64,000 bases of DNA from contig NZ_LT906480.1 in assembly GCF_900186865.1 (NCBI RefSeq), forward strand, positions 248,001 through 312,000. The letters run 5' to 3'. A program made the position numbers and the translations under genes. Within the stretch, counting starts at the first letter, position 1, and the number at the start of each line of letters is the position of its first letter. Below, piece by piece: positions 1-8,951 of this stretch. A model generated the notes under the pieces. That model was not told the origin of the DNA and did not search any database. It saw only the letters and a list, made by a program, of their open reading frames with translations. The DNA is from Stenotrophomonas maltophilia (lineage in GTDB: Bacteria > Pseudomonadota > Gammaproteobacteria > Xanthomonadales > Xanthomonadaceae).

Positions 1-1256
1 TGAGCGAGCTGGCCCACATCCTCACCGCCGAACAGGGCAAGACCCTGCCGGATGCCGAAGGCGATGTGTTCCGTGGCCTGGAAGTGGTCGAGCACGCCGC
101 CGCCATCGGCAACCTGCAGTTGGGAGAGCTGGCCAACAACGTGGCCAATGGCGTGGACACCTACACGATCATGCAGCCGCTGGGCGTGTGCGCTGGCATC
201 ACCCCGTTCAACTTCCCGGCGATGATCCCGCTGTGGATGTTCCCGATGGCGATTGCAACGGGCAACACCTTCATCCTCAAGCCGTCCGAGCAGGACCCGA
301 TGGTCACCATGCGCCTGGTCGAGCTTGCCCTGGAAGCCGGCATTCCGAAGGGCGTGCTGAACGTCGTCCACGGTGGCGAGGAAGTGGTCAACGCGATCTG
401 CGACCACCCGGACATCAAGGCCGTGTCGTTCGTCGGTTCCACCCGCGTCGGCACCCACGTCTACAACCGCGCCTCGCTGGCCGGCAAGCGCGTGCAGTGC
501 ATGATGGGCGCCAAGAACCACGCCGTGGTGCTGCCGGACGCCAACAAGGAACAGACCCTCAACGCGATGGTCGGTGCCGCCTTCGGCGCCGCTGGCCAGC
601 GCTGCATGGCCGCCTCCACCCTGGTGCTGGTCGGTGAAGCACGCAACTGGGTGCAGGACCTGGTCGAAAAGGCCAAGACGTTGAAGGTCAGCGCCGGCAC
701 CGTGTCCGGCACCGACGTCGGCCCGGTCATTTCCTGCAGCGCCCGCGAGCGCGTGGAAGGCCTGATCGCCTCGGGCGTGGAGCAGGGCGCCAAGCTGGTA
801 CTCGACGGCCGCAAGCCGCAGGTCGATGGCTTCGAGAAGGGCAACTTCGTTGGCCCGACCATCTTTGCCGGTGTCACCACCGACATGCGCATCTACCAGG
901 AAGAAATCTTCGGGCCGGTGCTGGTCATCCTTGAAGCGGAAACGCTGGAAGAGGCCATCGCGATGGTCAACAGCAACCCGAACGGCAACGGCACCGCACT
1001 GTTCACCCAGTCCGGCGCTGCCGCGCGCAAGTTCCAGGAAGACATCGACGTCGGCCAGGTCGGCATCAACGTGCCGATCCCGGTGCCGGTGCCGCTGTTC
1101 TCGTTCACCGGTTCGCGCGCCTCCAAGCTGGGCGACCTGGGCCCGTACGGCAAGCAGGTGGTGCTGTTCTACACCCAGACCAAGACGGTCACCGCGCGCT
1201 GGTTCGATGACGAGACGCTGAGCCACGGCGTCAACACCACGATCAGCCTGAAGTAA
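1..1256 (+). CDS. mmsA: Methylmalonate-semialdehyde dehydrogenase (acylating), 5' end outside window
   Basis: This CoA-acylating aldehyde dehydrogenase converts methylmalonate semialdehyde to propionyl-CoA, the last step of valine degradation. The reading frame is open from base 3 (…[16 protein letters not shown]…), which is the N-terminal third of the family, so the true start lies before the window. The catalytic cysteine sits in [12 protein letters not shown] (codon about 602) and the C-terminal aldehyde-dehydrogenase signature EEIFGPVL follows. It is the first visible gene of a valine operon; the next start codon lies 14 bases downstream behind an AGGAG site. The assignment is secure because the four following genes complete the same pathway. 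Confidence 0.95.
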   Translation, partial: SELAHILTAEQGKTLPDAEGDVFRGLEVVEHAAAIGNLQLGELANNVANGVDTYTIMQPLGVCAGITPFNFPAMIPLWMFPMAIATGNTFILKPSEQDPMVTMRLVELALEAGIPKGVLNVVHGGEEVVNAICDHPDIKAVSFVGSTRVGTHVYNRASLAGKRVQCMMGAKNHAVVLPDANKEQTLNAMVGAAFGAAGQRCMAASTLVLVGEARNWVQDLVEKAKTLKVSAGTVSGTDVGPVISCSARERVEGLIASGVEQGAKLVLDGRKPQVDGFEKGNFVGPTIFAGVTTDMRIYQEEIFGPVLVILEAETLEEAIAMVNSNPNGNGTALFTQSGAAARKFQEDIDVGQVGINVPIPVPVPLFSFTGSRASKLGDLGPYGKQVVLFYTQTKTVTARWFDDETLSHGVNTTISLK

Positions 1257-1270
1257 CGGCAGGAGCAGCC

Positions 1271-2437
1271 ATGAGCCACTCGATGACGACGGAACTGGAA
1301 GAAGCGCAGCAGGCGTACCGCGAGGCGGCGCGCGACTTCGCACAGGCCGAACTGGCGCCGCACGCCGCGCGATGGGATGCGGAGGGCATCTTTCCGCGCG
1401 AGGCGATCGCCAAGGCCGGTGAACTGGGCTTCTGCGGCCTGTACATGGACCCGGAAGTGGGCGGCAGCGGCTTGAGCCGACTGGACGCCGCCGTCGTCAT
1501 CGAGGAGCTCGCCAACGTCGATCCGTCGACCGCGGCTTACATCAGCATCCACAACATGGCCTCGTGGATGGTGTCCAAGTGGGGCCAGCCGGCCCTGCGC
1601 GATGCGTGGGGCACCGATCTGTCCTCGGGCCTCAAGCTGGCCTCGTACTGCCTGACCGAACCGGGTGCGGGTTCCGATGCGGCCTCGCTGAAGACCACCG
1701 CCGTGCGCGATGGCGACTTCTATGTGCTGAACGGTTCCAAGGCCTTCATCTCCGGCGCTGGTGCCACCGAATTGCTGGTGGTGATGGCACGTACCGGCGG
1801 TGCCGGTGCCGGCGGTGTCAGCGCGATTGCGGTGCCGTCGGACCTGCCGGGCATCAGCTTCGGCCGCAAGGAAGAGAAGATGGGCTGGAACAGCCAGCCC
1901 ACCCGCGGCATCACCTTCGAGAACGTCCGCGTGCCGGTCAGCCACCTTCTGGGAGAGGAAGGCGGCGGCTTCAAGCTGGCGATGAAGGGGCTCGATGGCG
2001 GCCGCATCAACATCGCTGCCTGCTCGCTGGGTGCCGCGCAGGGTGCGCTGGATGCCGCGCGCCGTTACATGGGCGAGCGCCGCCAGTTCGGAAAGGCGCT
2101 GGCTGAATTCCAGGCGCTGCAGTTCAAGCTGGCCGACATGGTCACCCAGCTGGTGGCTGCACGGCAGATGGTGCACACCGCCGCGCGCAAGCTCGATGCC
2201 GGTGCCAGCGATGCCAACGTGTGGTGTGCGATGGCCAAGCGCTTCGCCACCGATGCCGGTTTCAACGTCTGCAACGAAGCGCTGCAGATCCACGGTGGCT
2301 ACGGCTACATCCGCGAGTACCCGATCGAGCGTCTGCTGCGTGACTGCCGCGTGCACCAGATCCTGGAAGGCACCAACGAGATCATGCGGGTGATCGTTGC
2401 CCGTCACCTGCTCAACACCGAAGAGGAACTGCGATGA
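1271..2437 (+). CDS. Acyl-CoA dehydrogenase (isobutyryl-CoA dehydrogenase type)
   Basis: This 388-residue FAD-dependent acyl-CoA dehydrogenase probably oxidises isobutyryl-CoA to methacrylyl-CoA. The middle signature YCLTEPGAGSDAA and the C-terminal GGYGYIREYPIERLLRD / EGTNEIMR segments are typical of the family, and the length is normal. The ATG follows AGGAGCAGCC directly. Its stop overlaps the next ATG (CGATGA), so translation is coupled. Substrate choice is inferred from its place between mmsA and the hydratase/hydrolase genes; sequence alone would not separate it from other short-branched-chain dehydrogenases. Confidence 0.92.
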   Translation: MSHSMTTELEEAQQAYREAARDFAQAELAPHAARWDAEGIFPREAIAKAGELGFCGLYMDPEVGGSGLSRLDAAVVIEELANVDPSTAAYISIHNMASWMVSKWGQPALRDAWGTDLSSGLKLASYCLTEPGAGSDAASLKTTAVRDGDFYVLNGSKAFISGAGATELLVVMARTGGAGAGGVSAIAVPSDLPGISFGRKEEKMGWNSQPTRGITFENVRVPVSHLLGEEGGGFKLAMKGLDGGRINIAACSLGAAQGALDAARRYMGERRQFGKALAEFQALQFKLADMVTQLVAARQMVHTAARKLDAGASDANVWCAMAKRFATDAGFNVCNEALQIHGGYGYIREYPIERLLRDCRVHQILEGTNEIMRVIVARHLLNTEEELR

Positions 2438-3231
2438 AGGATTGGCGTACCCTGGAGCACGTGGGCCTGAAGGTGGAGGTCGATGGCCACACCGCCGTGG
2501 TCACCCTGAACAACCCGCCGGCGCACACCTGGACCGTGCACAGCCTGTCGGCGCTGCGCGACCTGGTGGGTGCGCTCAACGCAGACCGCGACATCTACGC
2601 GCTGGTGATCACCGGTGACGGCGAGAAGTTCTTCTCCGCCGGTGCCGACCTCAACCAGTTCGCCTCCGGCGACAAGGCCGCTGCACGCGAGGCCGCGCGC
2701 CGCTTCGGTGAAGCCTTCGAAGCGCTGTCCGGTTTCCGTGGCGTGTCGATCGCCGCGATCAACGGCTACGCCATGGGCGGTGGCCTGGAATGCGCACTGG
2801 CCTGCGACCTGCGCATCATCGAAGACCACGCCCAGGTGGCGCTGCCGGAGGCCACCGTCGGCCTGTTGCCGTGTGCCGGTGGCACCCAGAACCTGCCGCG
2901 CCTGGTCGGCGAGGGCTGGGCCAAGCGCATGATCCTGCTGGGCGAGCGCATCAATGCCGAGACCGCACTGCGCATTGGCCTGGCCGAAGAAAAGGTCGGC
3001 AAGGGCGAAGCCAAGGCACTGGCCCTGGAATGGGCGAAGAAGGCCGGCAAGCAGAGCCCGACCAGCATCGCCGCCTGCAAGACCCTGGTGCAGTCCACCC
3101 GCACCGGCACCCACGCCTCGGCGCTGGTGGCCGAGCGTGAAGCCTTCGTCGACCTGTTCGACACCGCTGACCAGGTCGAGGGCGTGACCGCCTTCCTGGA
3201 AAAGCGCACCGCGCAGTGGAAGAACGCATGA
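2434..3231 (+). CDS. Enoyl-CoA hydratase (crotonase family)
   Basis: This crotonase-fold protein of 265 residues probably hydrates methacrylyl-CoA to 3-hydroxyisobutyryl-CoA. The oxyanion-hole segments FFSAGADLNQF and GYAMGGGLECALACD are present, and the catalytic-loop region LPEATVGLLPCAGGTQ has the expected Glu. The start overlaps the upstream stop (ATGA) and its own stop overlaps the next gene's start. It is half the size of the multifunctional beta-oxidation proteins, so it is a stand-alone hydratase. The role in valine breakdown is inferred from context. Confidence 0.92.
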   Translation: MKDWRTLEHVGLKVEVDGHTAVVTLNNPPAHTWTVHSLSALRDLVGALNADRDIYALVITGDGEKFFSAGADLNQFASGDKAAAREAARRFGEAFEALSGFRGVSIAAINGYAMGGGLECALACDLRIIEDHAQVALPEATVGLLPCAGGTQNLPRLVGEGWAKRMILLGERINAETALRIGLAEEKVGKGEAKALALEWAKKAGKQSPTSIAACKTLVQSTRTGTHASALVAEREAFVDLFDTADQVEGVTAFLEKRTAQWKNA

Positions 3232-4403
3232 GCATCGACACCGCTGCCGACGACGCACCGGTGCTGTTCGAGGAGCGCGTGGCCGGCAACGGCACGCGCA
3301 TCGGCATCGCCACGCTCAACGCGCCGCGCACGCTCAATGGTTTCTCGCTGCCGATGGCGCACCTGCTGCTGAAGCAGCTGAAGGCCTGGGCCGATGACGA
3401 CGGCATCGCCATGGTGGTGCTGCAGGGTGCCGGTGAGAAGGCGTTCTGCGCCGGCGGCGACCTGCACAGCCTGTACAAGAGCATGGTCGCCTTCCGCGAG
3501 GCCGACTGCAGCGACATCCGCGAGAACGACTACGCCGCCGAGTTCTTCGACGTCGAATACCGCGTCGATCATCTCATCCACACCTACGCCAAGCCGATCC
3601 TGTGCTGGGGCCATGGCATCGTGATGGGCGGCGGCATCGGCCTGATGTCCGGCGCCAGCCACCGCGTGGTCAGCGAGCGCTCCAAGCTGGCCTTCCCGGA
3701 AATCACCGTCGGCCTGTTCCCCGATGTCGGTGGCAGCTGGCTGCTGCCGCGCGTACCGGGCAAGGGCGGCCTGTTCCTGGCGCTGACCGGCGCGCTGCTC
3801 AACCCGGGCGACGCTATCTACGCCGGCCTGGCCGACGTGCACGTGGCCGAAGAACGCCGCAGTGCAGTGTTCGATGCGCTGCTGCAGGTGGCCTGGTCCA
3901 GTGATTCCGCACACAACCACGAACGCCTGACCCATCTGCTGCAGTCGCATGCCAGTGATGCTGCGACTGGCCCGCTGCTGGCCAATGCGGCGCAGGTCAA
4001 GGCGCTGTGCGAAGGCGATGACCTGCAGGCCATCGTGGCGCGCATTGCCGGCCTGCAGACCGACGACGCCTGGTTGCAGGCCGCACAGAAGACTCTCGCC
4101 GCCGGTGCACCCGGTTCGGCACGGTTGGCGTACGAACTGCAGCGCCGCAGTGCCGGCCAGGATCTGGCCGCGATCTATCGCCTGGAGTACATCGTCGCCC
4201 TGCATTGCGCCGCCCACGGTGATTTCGCCGAAGGCATCCGCGCGTTGCTGGTCGTCAAGGACCGCAATCCGCAGTGGAACCCGGCCACCCTGGCCGAGGC
4301 CACCGGCGCGTGGGCCGACACCTTCTTCGCTTCCCCCTGGGCCGATGCCGCGCATCCGCTGGCCGACCTGGGCACTCCCCTTGTTGAAAGGAGCCTTGCA
4401 TGA
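3228..4403 (+). CDS. 3-hydroxyisobutyryl-CoA hydrolase
   Basis: This 391-residue crotonase-superfamily thioesterase would release 3-hydroxyisobutyrate from its CoA ester, the step peculiar to valine catabolism. It shows FCAGGDLHSLYKS, GIVMGGGIGLMSGASHR and FPEITVGLFPDVGGSWLLPR, a pattern of the HIBCH group rather than of hydratases, and it has the longer C-terminal part of that group. A GTG 12 bases upstream is in frame, but the ATG at 3228 overlaps the preceding stop (ATGA) like the other junctions and is preferred. The last codons overlap mmsB. Confidence 0.92.
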   Translation: MSIDTAADDAPVLFEERVAGNGTRIGIATLNAPRTLNGFSLPMAHLLLKQLKAWADDDGIAMVVLQGAGEKAFCAGGDLHSLYKSMVAFREADCSDIRENDYAAEFFDVEYRVDHLIHTYAKPILCWGHGIVMGGGIGLMSGASHRVVSERSKLAFPEITVGLFPDVGGSWLLPRVPGKGGLFLALTGALLNPGDAIYAGLADVHVAEERRSAVFDALLQVAWSSDSAHNHERLTHLLQSHASDAATGPLLANAAQVKALCEGDDLQAIVARIAGLQTDDAWLQAAQKTLAAGAPGSARLAYELQRRSAGQDLAAIYRLEYIVALHCAAHGDFAEGIRALLVVKDRNPQWNPATLAEATGAWADTFFASPWADAAHPLADLGTPLVERSLA

Positions 4404-5290
4404 GCCGCATTGCATTCATCGGGTTGGGCAACATGGGTGGCCCGATGGCCGCCAATCTGGTCAAGAACGGCCACAGCGTGCGCGTGTTCGATCTGGTCCC
4501 GGCCGCGGTGCAGGCCGCCGTCGATGCCGGCGCCAGCGCTGCTTCGTCGGCACGCGACACCCTGGCCGATGCCGAAGTGGTGATCTCGATGCTGCCGGCC
4601 AGCCGCCATGTCGAAGGCGTGTACTTGGGCGACGACGGCATCCTTGCCGCGATTCCGGCCGGTGCGCTGGTCATCGACTGCAGCACGATCGCACCGGCCA
4701 GCGCCCGCAAGGTCTCGGAAGCGGCCGCCGCGCGTGGCCTGCAGATGATCGACGCACCGGTGTCCGGCGGTACCGCCGGTGCCCAGGCCGGCACCCTGAC
4801 CTTCATCGTCGGTGGCGAGGAGGACGCGCTGGAACGCGCGCGCCCGGTGCTGCAGGCGATGGGCAAGAACATCTTCCATGTCGGCGCCAGCGGCGCCGGC
4901 CAGGTCGCCAAGCTGTGCAACAACATGGCGCTGGGCGTGATCATGGCGGTGACCGGTGAAGCCATCGCGCTGGGCGTGGCGCACGGCCTGGACCCGAAGG
5001 TGCTGTCGCAGATGATGGCGGTCAGCACCGGCCGCAGCTGGGCCACTGAAGTGTGCAACCCGTGGCCGGGCGTGCTGGAAAACGCGCCGGCCTCGCGCGG
5101 CTACAGCGGCGGTTTCGGCAGCGATCTGATGCTGAAGGACATGGGCCTGGCGGTGGAAGCGGCGATGAGTGTCGGTGCCTCGATTCCGCTGGGCGAAGTG
5201 GCCCGCAACCTGTACTCGATGAACCACCAGGCCGGCCGCGGCAAGCTGGATTTCTCCAGCGTCGTGCAGCTCATCACCAGCGAAAAATGA
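4400..5290 (+). CDS. mmsB: 3-hydroxyisobutyrate dehydrogenase
   Basis: This NAD-dependent dehydrogenase oxidises 3-hydroxyisobutyrate to methylmalonate semialdehyde, the substrate of mmsA at the head of the operon. The N-terminal Rossmann motif is IGLGNMGGPMAANL, the substrate-binding segment is DAPVSGGTAGAQAGTL, and the catalytic lysine lies in GAGQVAKLCNN. The 296-residue length is normal. It is preceded by AAAGGAGC and overlaps the hydrolase gene by four bases. It is the last gene before a SMAG palindrome and a strong terminator. Confidence 0.95.
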   Translation: MSRIAFIGLGNMGGPMAANLVKNGHSVRVFDLVPAAVQAAVDAGASAASSARDTLADAEVVISMLPASRHVEGVYLGDDGILAAIPAGALVIDCSTIAPASARKVSEAAAARGLQMIDAPVSGGTAGAQAGTLTFIVGGEEDALERARPVLQAMGKNIFHVGASGAGQVAKLCNNMALGVIMAVTGEAIALGVAHGLDPKVLSQMMAVSTGRSWATEVCNPWPGVLENAPASRGYSGGFGSDLMLKDMGLAVEAAMSVGASIPLGEVARNLYSMNHQAGRGKLDFSSVVQLITSEK

Positions 5291-5294
5291 CCTG

Positions 5295-5317
5295 GTAGTG
5301 CCGGCCGCTGGCCGGCA
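5295..5317 (+). repeat. SMAG-type palindrome (GTAG + TGCCGGCCGCTGGCCGGCA)
   Basis: A GTAG tetranucleotide is followed by a perfect 8-bp inverted repeat with a 3-base loop. This matches the REP-like SMAG elements described in Stenotrophomonas maltophilia. It lies five bases after the mmsB stop and could protect the 3' end of the mRNA. Identical cores recur at 5408, 48641-49403 and 60946-61047. Confidence 0.9.
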
Positions 5318-5352
5318 ACCTCATGCCCCCCTGTGGGACAACGAAGGTGGGA

Positions 5353-5394
5353 TGGGCGGATGTTCGGTTTCGACCGGCATCCGCCCATTTTTTT
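5353..5394 (+). terminator. Rho-independent terminator of the valine operon
   Basis: TGGGCGGATG pairs perfectly with CATCCGCCCA across a 15-base loop, and seven T follow at once. It lies 63 bases beyond the mmsB stop and separates the operon from the convergent ohr gene. Confidence 0.88.
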
Positions 5395-5407
5395 GCTCTT
5401 TACGTTG

Positions 5408-5430
5408 GTAGTGCCGGCCGCTGGCCGGCA
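5408..5430 (+). repeat. SMAG-type palindrome
   Basis: A second GTAG + TGCCGGCCGCTGGCCGGCA element, in the same orientation as the one at 5295. It ends eight bases from the ohr stop codon, so it forms the 3' boundary of ohr on the other strand. Confidence 0.9.
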
Positions 5431-5438
5431 GCACCCCA

Positions 5439-5864
5439 TCAGGCAACGATCAGCGTCACGTCGATGTTGCCGCGGGTGGCGTTGGAGTACGGGCACACGA
5501 TGTGCGCCTTCTGCACCAGTTCTTCCACCTGCTCGCGCGGCACGCCCGGCACGTTGATGGTCAGCTCGGCTTCGATGCCGAAGCCGGTCGGGATCTGGCC
5601 GATGCCCACTTTGCCGGTCACGGTGGTGTCGGCCGGCAGCGCGACCTTGGCCTGGCCGGCCACGAACTTCAGCGCGCCCAGGAAGCAGGCCGAATAGCCG
5701 GCGGCGAACAGCTGTTCGGGGTTGGTGCCCGGGCCACCGGCGCCGCCCAGCTCGCGCGGGGTCGACAGCTGGATGTCCAGCACGTTGTCGGACGAGACGG
5801 AACGGCCTTCACGCCCGCCGGTGGAGGTGGCCTGGGCGGTGTACAGAACCTTTTCGATGGACAT
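5439..5864 (-). CDS. ohr: Organic hydroperoxide resistance protein
   Basis: This thiol peroxidase of the Ohr/OsmC family reduces organic and lipid hydroperoxides in the cytosol. Two conserved redox cysteines are visible: Cys60 in [12 protein letters not shown] and Cys124 in [13 protein letters not shown]. The 141-residue length and the N-terminal [14 protein letters not shown] signature are typical. The [11 protein letters not shown] ending favours Ohr over OsmC. No ohrR regulator gene is present nearby. The gene faces the valine operon and ends against a SMAG element. Confidence 0.95.
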   Translation of the reverse strand: MSIEKVLYTAQATSTGGREGRSVSSDNVLDIQLSTPRELGGAGGPGTNPEQLFAAGYSACFLGALKFVAGQAKVALPADTTVTGKVGIGQIPTGFGIEAELTINVPGVPREQVEELVQKAHIVCPYSNATRGNIDVTLIVA

Positions 5865-5975
5865 CGGGATGCTCCTGGTCAGTGGGTGGGTACTGCGTTG
5901 GAGCCTACTTTGCCCGCTTTCCGCGTACGTTGGGTTGCAGGGCGTACGAAAAACTTGATCGATCGTCCTGTTGGC

Positions 5976-6932
5976 CTAGATCGTCCACTCGCGGTCGGTG
6001 GTGAACATGATGGTCAACCAGCGGTCCGGCGAGGCCTCGCCCAGCGCGTCGCCGATCTCGTCGCGCAGCTGGTCCCATTCCACCAGCGGCCGCGGCGGGT
6101 CGTTTTCCGGAACCACGAAGAACAGCTCGATCTGCTCGCCTCGCCCCACCTGCGCCACGTAGCTGCGGTGCTCGACGAAGCCATGCTTGGCCACGATCGC
6201 GCGTGCCACGGCATCCACGTGCGCCTGCAGCTCCGGCGGGGTGACCAGCAGGATGCCGGCCAGCGCCCGGCGCACGGTGCCGAGCGGGGCGATCATCACC
6301 AGCACGCAGACGAAGGCAAGGATGGCCGGGTCGATGTACGGCCCGACCCAGGCCCAGGACGTGCCCTGCACCAGCACGCCGCCGAGGAAGGCCAGCAGGT
6401 AGCAGGCCGACATGCTGGCCGCGATCACCCAGTTCTTCGCATCCAGTGCGATGAACTCCGAGCCGATGCGGCGGTTGGCGCGCAGGATGAACCAGGCCAG
6501 CGCGCCTTCGCCGACGATCGACAGCCCGGCGAAGGCGATGGCCGGGCCCAGCGCAATGTGGCGGCCCCCGGACATCAGTGCATCCACCGCATTGACCAAG
6601 GCATACAGTGCCGCACCGATCATCAGCGTGCCGCTGACCCCCAGCACGATCGGTTCCAGGTGCCAGAAACCCATGGTGAAGCGCTGGTTGAGCCTCGACT
6701 GCAAGGCATCGGTCTGGGTGGACAGCGCGATCAGCCGTGCCACCAGCAGCGACAGCCAGGTCATCACCACGTCGATCAGGCCGTAGATGCCATCGAAGAT
6801 GATCAGCGAGGAATTGGCCAGCAGGCCGAATACCACTGCGGCGGCGGCCAGCAGCAGCGAGGCGGCGATCGACAGGCGCAGCACGCCCTGTTCGGTGGCG
6901 GGGTCGAAGAACTGCGGGCGGTGGGTGGCCAT
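5976..6932 (-). CDS. Cation diffusion facilitator (cation efflux) family transporter
   Basis: This 318-residue inner-membrane protein has about five to six hydrophobic segments, then a cytoplasmic C-terminal domain of ferredoxin-like type (TPPELQAHVDAVARAIVAKHGFVEHRSYV). SSLIIFDGIYGLIDVVMTWLSL corresponds to the metal-site helix of the cation efflux family. The usual HxxxD/DxxxD metal motif is only partly kept (FDGIYGLID, LDAKNW), so the substrate is uncertain. I start at MATHRPQFF (6932); an upstream in-frame Met gives an unlikely proline-rich extension that runs towards the SulP relic. Confidence 0.82.
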   Translation of the reverse strand: MATHRPQFFDPATEQGVLRLSIAASLLLAAAAVVFGLLANSSLIIFDGIYGLIDVVMTWLSLLVARLIALSTQTDALQSRLNQRFTMGFWHLEPIVLGVSGTLMIGAALYALVNAVDALMSGGRHIALGPAIAFAGLSIVGEGALAWFILRANRRIGSEFIALDAKNWVIAASMSACYLLAFLGGVLVQGTSWAWVGPYIDPAILAFVCVLVMIAPLGTVRRALAGILLVTPPELQAHVDAVARAIVAKHGFVEHRSYVAQVGRGEQIELFFVVPENDPPRPLVEWDQLRDEIGDALGEASPDRWLTIMFTTDREWTI

Positions 6933-6979
6933 GGCCTGATTGTAGAGCGGCGGCATGCCTCGCTGCCTTCCGCTGTCCG

Positions 6980-7378
6980 GCATCGTCGCAGAACGTCGAG
7001 GACATCGACGAGAGGCCCAGCGAGCGTGACCGCGAATGCGTCGCCCAGGGCCTGGCCAACATGGTCATCGAATTCCTCGGCCGCATGCTGGATATGCAGC
7101 GCTACGATGTCGGTGACACGCAGGTCTACCGCGTGCGTGGGCAGGTGTTCTTTGCCTCGGCCGGCCATCTGGGTGCGGTGTTCGATTACCAGCACGTGAC
7201 GCCGAAGGTACAGATTGATCTGCGCGACGCCCACCTGTGAGACCTGACCGCCGCGGCCGCGCTGGAACGCGCGCAGGAATAGCTGGCCGCACATGGGGCG
7301 AAGGTGACGGTAGTGGGGCTGAATGCTGCCAGCCAGACGTTGATCGAGCAGGTGGGCGGCGCGCGCGGCGGGTACTGA
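6980..7378 (+). pseudogene. SulP-family anion transporter relic (mainly the STAS domain)
   Basis: In one frame the sequence reads ...AQGLANMV...VYRVRGQVFFASAGHL...VTPKVQIDLRDAHL, stop, DLTAAAALERAQE, stop, LAAHGAKVTVVGLNAAS..., ending at a natural TGA. This is the C-terminal STAS domain of SulP sulfate permeases. The two in-frame stops at 7238 and 7280 fall where the family has coding residues (the first where HFWDLTAV-like Trp is expected). Only a short AQGLAN-like piece of the transmembrane part remains directly in front, so a large internal deletion is likely. No start codon or ribosome site is present. Confidence 0.75.
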
Positions 7379-7418
7379 GGCGGCAGTGTTTCAATGCCTG
7401 CGTCGGTTCTGGGGCCGG

Positions 7419-8012
7419 CTAAGCTTCCAGAATTTTCCTGAATCGGCTTTTCAGTGAGGTAGCGCCATTACAGATGGAGAGTCCATATGTGGCCAGCGCC
7501 TTGGCAGATTCGGTGTCAGCCTTTGCCTGCCACGAATGGGCAGCGAGCAGGGCCCTGCCGACGCGCGTGATCGAACTGAAGTGTGCCGGCGTCGTGTCGG
7601 CCTGAATGGCCGCGACCGTCAGAGCTTCACAGATGGAATCGATGTCCTGGAACTTTGAGAAAAAGGGAAGGGCACTCTCTGTCAATAGAGCATCCACCTC
7701 AGTCCTGAGCAGATCAGCGTCCTTTTCAACGGCTATCCAATGGTCGCTGTTCCCTGGGGGAGCGGCCCTGCATCTCACGTCGCAGTCGGTTTCGTTGAGA
7801 TTGGTGGTCCGATCCATGCAACGCCGCGGGATGAAGCGGGCGAGCACACCGACATTGAGTGCGAGTGCTTTGCCGTCGCTTCTGATCTGAGGCGAGAGCA
7901 CATCAATGAAATTCTCGCGGCATCTCGTAAAAGTTGGTCCACTTCGGACAAATCCTGCGTCCTTCAAGGATGCGTAGACGATGCTCAGGGCGCGCTTTGT
8001 GATAGCGGTCAT
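7419..8012 (-). CDS. DUF4304-like protein
   Basis: This 197-residue cytoplasmic protein resembles the DUF4304 family in its N-terminal half (LKDAGFVRSGPTFTRCRENFIDVLSPQIRSDGKALALNVGVL). The second half is helical and without recognisable motifs. There is no signal peptide. Base composition and codon use are less GC-rich than in neighbouring genes, which points to recent acquisition. It stands alone between the SulP relic and a secreted orphan. DUF4304 proteins often occur as polymorphic-toxin immunity-like orphans, but no function is assigned here. Confidence 0.65.
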   Translation of the reverse strand: MTAITKRALSIVYASLKDAGFVRSGPTFTRCRENFIDVLSPQIRSDGKALALNVGVLARFIPRRCMDRTTNLNETDCDVRCRAAPPGNSDHWIAVEKDADLLRTEVDALLTESALPFFSKFQDIDSICEALTVAAIQADTTPAHFSSITRVGRALLAAHSWQAKADTESAKALATYGLSICNGATSLKSRFRKILEA

Positions 8013-8297
8013 GAGGCGAGCATCAGGAGGGAGGATGATTGCAGGCGAGGCCTCTCAGACTGGGTAAGCCGGTGCGAGGCAATGAGTGTATCGACTTGGC
8101 TGGGAGCGGTAACTGGCATTGACGTCAGTAGCTGTCGCTATCAACAAAAGTTGTTGTTTGGCCGTCGTTCCCTGGTTCGCAAAATCCCGAAAGACGTCGG
8201 ATCGCATGATGCAGATTGCAGCTTTTCTCATTGCCAATCTTCTGAGTATGGAAGCAGGCTGGAGACACGCGATTCTGTGTTCAAGGAAGCAGCATCC

Positions 8298-8729
8298 ATG
8301 AAATCGAATTTTTCGGCGTCATTCAAATGTCTGTTGGCTTTTGCGCTTGCGCTTGGTTCGACGACATGGCCGGGAGTGATGGCGTTGGACCGCCTTGCGG
8401 TTGCCGTCGATCGGACCACGCGCTACAGCGCCGGAACTGACGAAGCGAACGAAGTCGCTCGATGGCTGGACGCACGCAAAGATGTCCACCAGCGGACGCT
8501 TGCACTTGGGACACTGACCATTCGCCATCGCTGTAGGGGGGAGCGGGATTCACCTCGGACGCCAGCCATCCGCGCCCTTTTCCATCATGGTGCTTCCGGA
8601 GAGAAGATCACTATTACCAACGATCTTCCAGGATGCGCACGCGAGACGTGGACGTTCGCATGGACCGGAGATGGCCAGGACGCCTATTGGAAGCAGACCG
8701 CCTATGGATGGCGGGTACTGACCACTTAG
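8298..8729 (+). CDS. Secreted hypothetical protein
   Basis: A 143-residue protein with an N-terminal signal peptide (MKSNFSASFKCLLAFALALGS..., cut likely after VMA). The mature part is basic with several Trp (CARETWTFAWTGDGQDAYWKQ) and two cysteines, and I recognise no family. The ATG is preceded by AAGGAAG at good spacing, which decides this start although the frame is open far upstream. Codon use is less GC-biased, as in the DUF4304 neighbour. The following 222 bases hold nothing I can identify. Confidence 0.6.
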   Translation: MKSNFSASFKCLLAFALALGSTTWPGVMALDRLAVAVDRTTRYSAGTDEANEVARWLDARKDVHQRTLALGTLTIRHRCRGERDSPRTPAIRALFHHGASGEKITITNDLPGCARETWTFAWTGDGQDAYWKQTAYGWRVLTT

Positions 8730-8951
8730 GGAAAGCTCCGGACGGACTTATCTGTCGTCAAAGCGTCGACGCGATCAAACCGGATCGACTACACCGCGAG
8801 GCCGACTACCTCGAAGCGTGGGCACGCTCCGGGGCGCAAGACCTCGCATTTGCGACAATCCTCGACGCACCTCAACCAATGCCCCCGTCGACCTCAAGCC
8901 GACGAGGGGTGAGCAAGGCAATGGCACTCGCAGGCCCGTGGGCCCGCTCTC

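Noticed and set aside
8119..8301. A 60-codon frame before the secreted orphan
   Set aside because: No ribosome site, and it overlaps the well-positioned start region of the gene at 8298.
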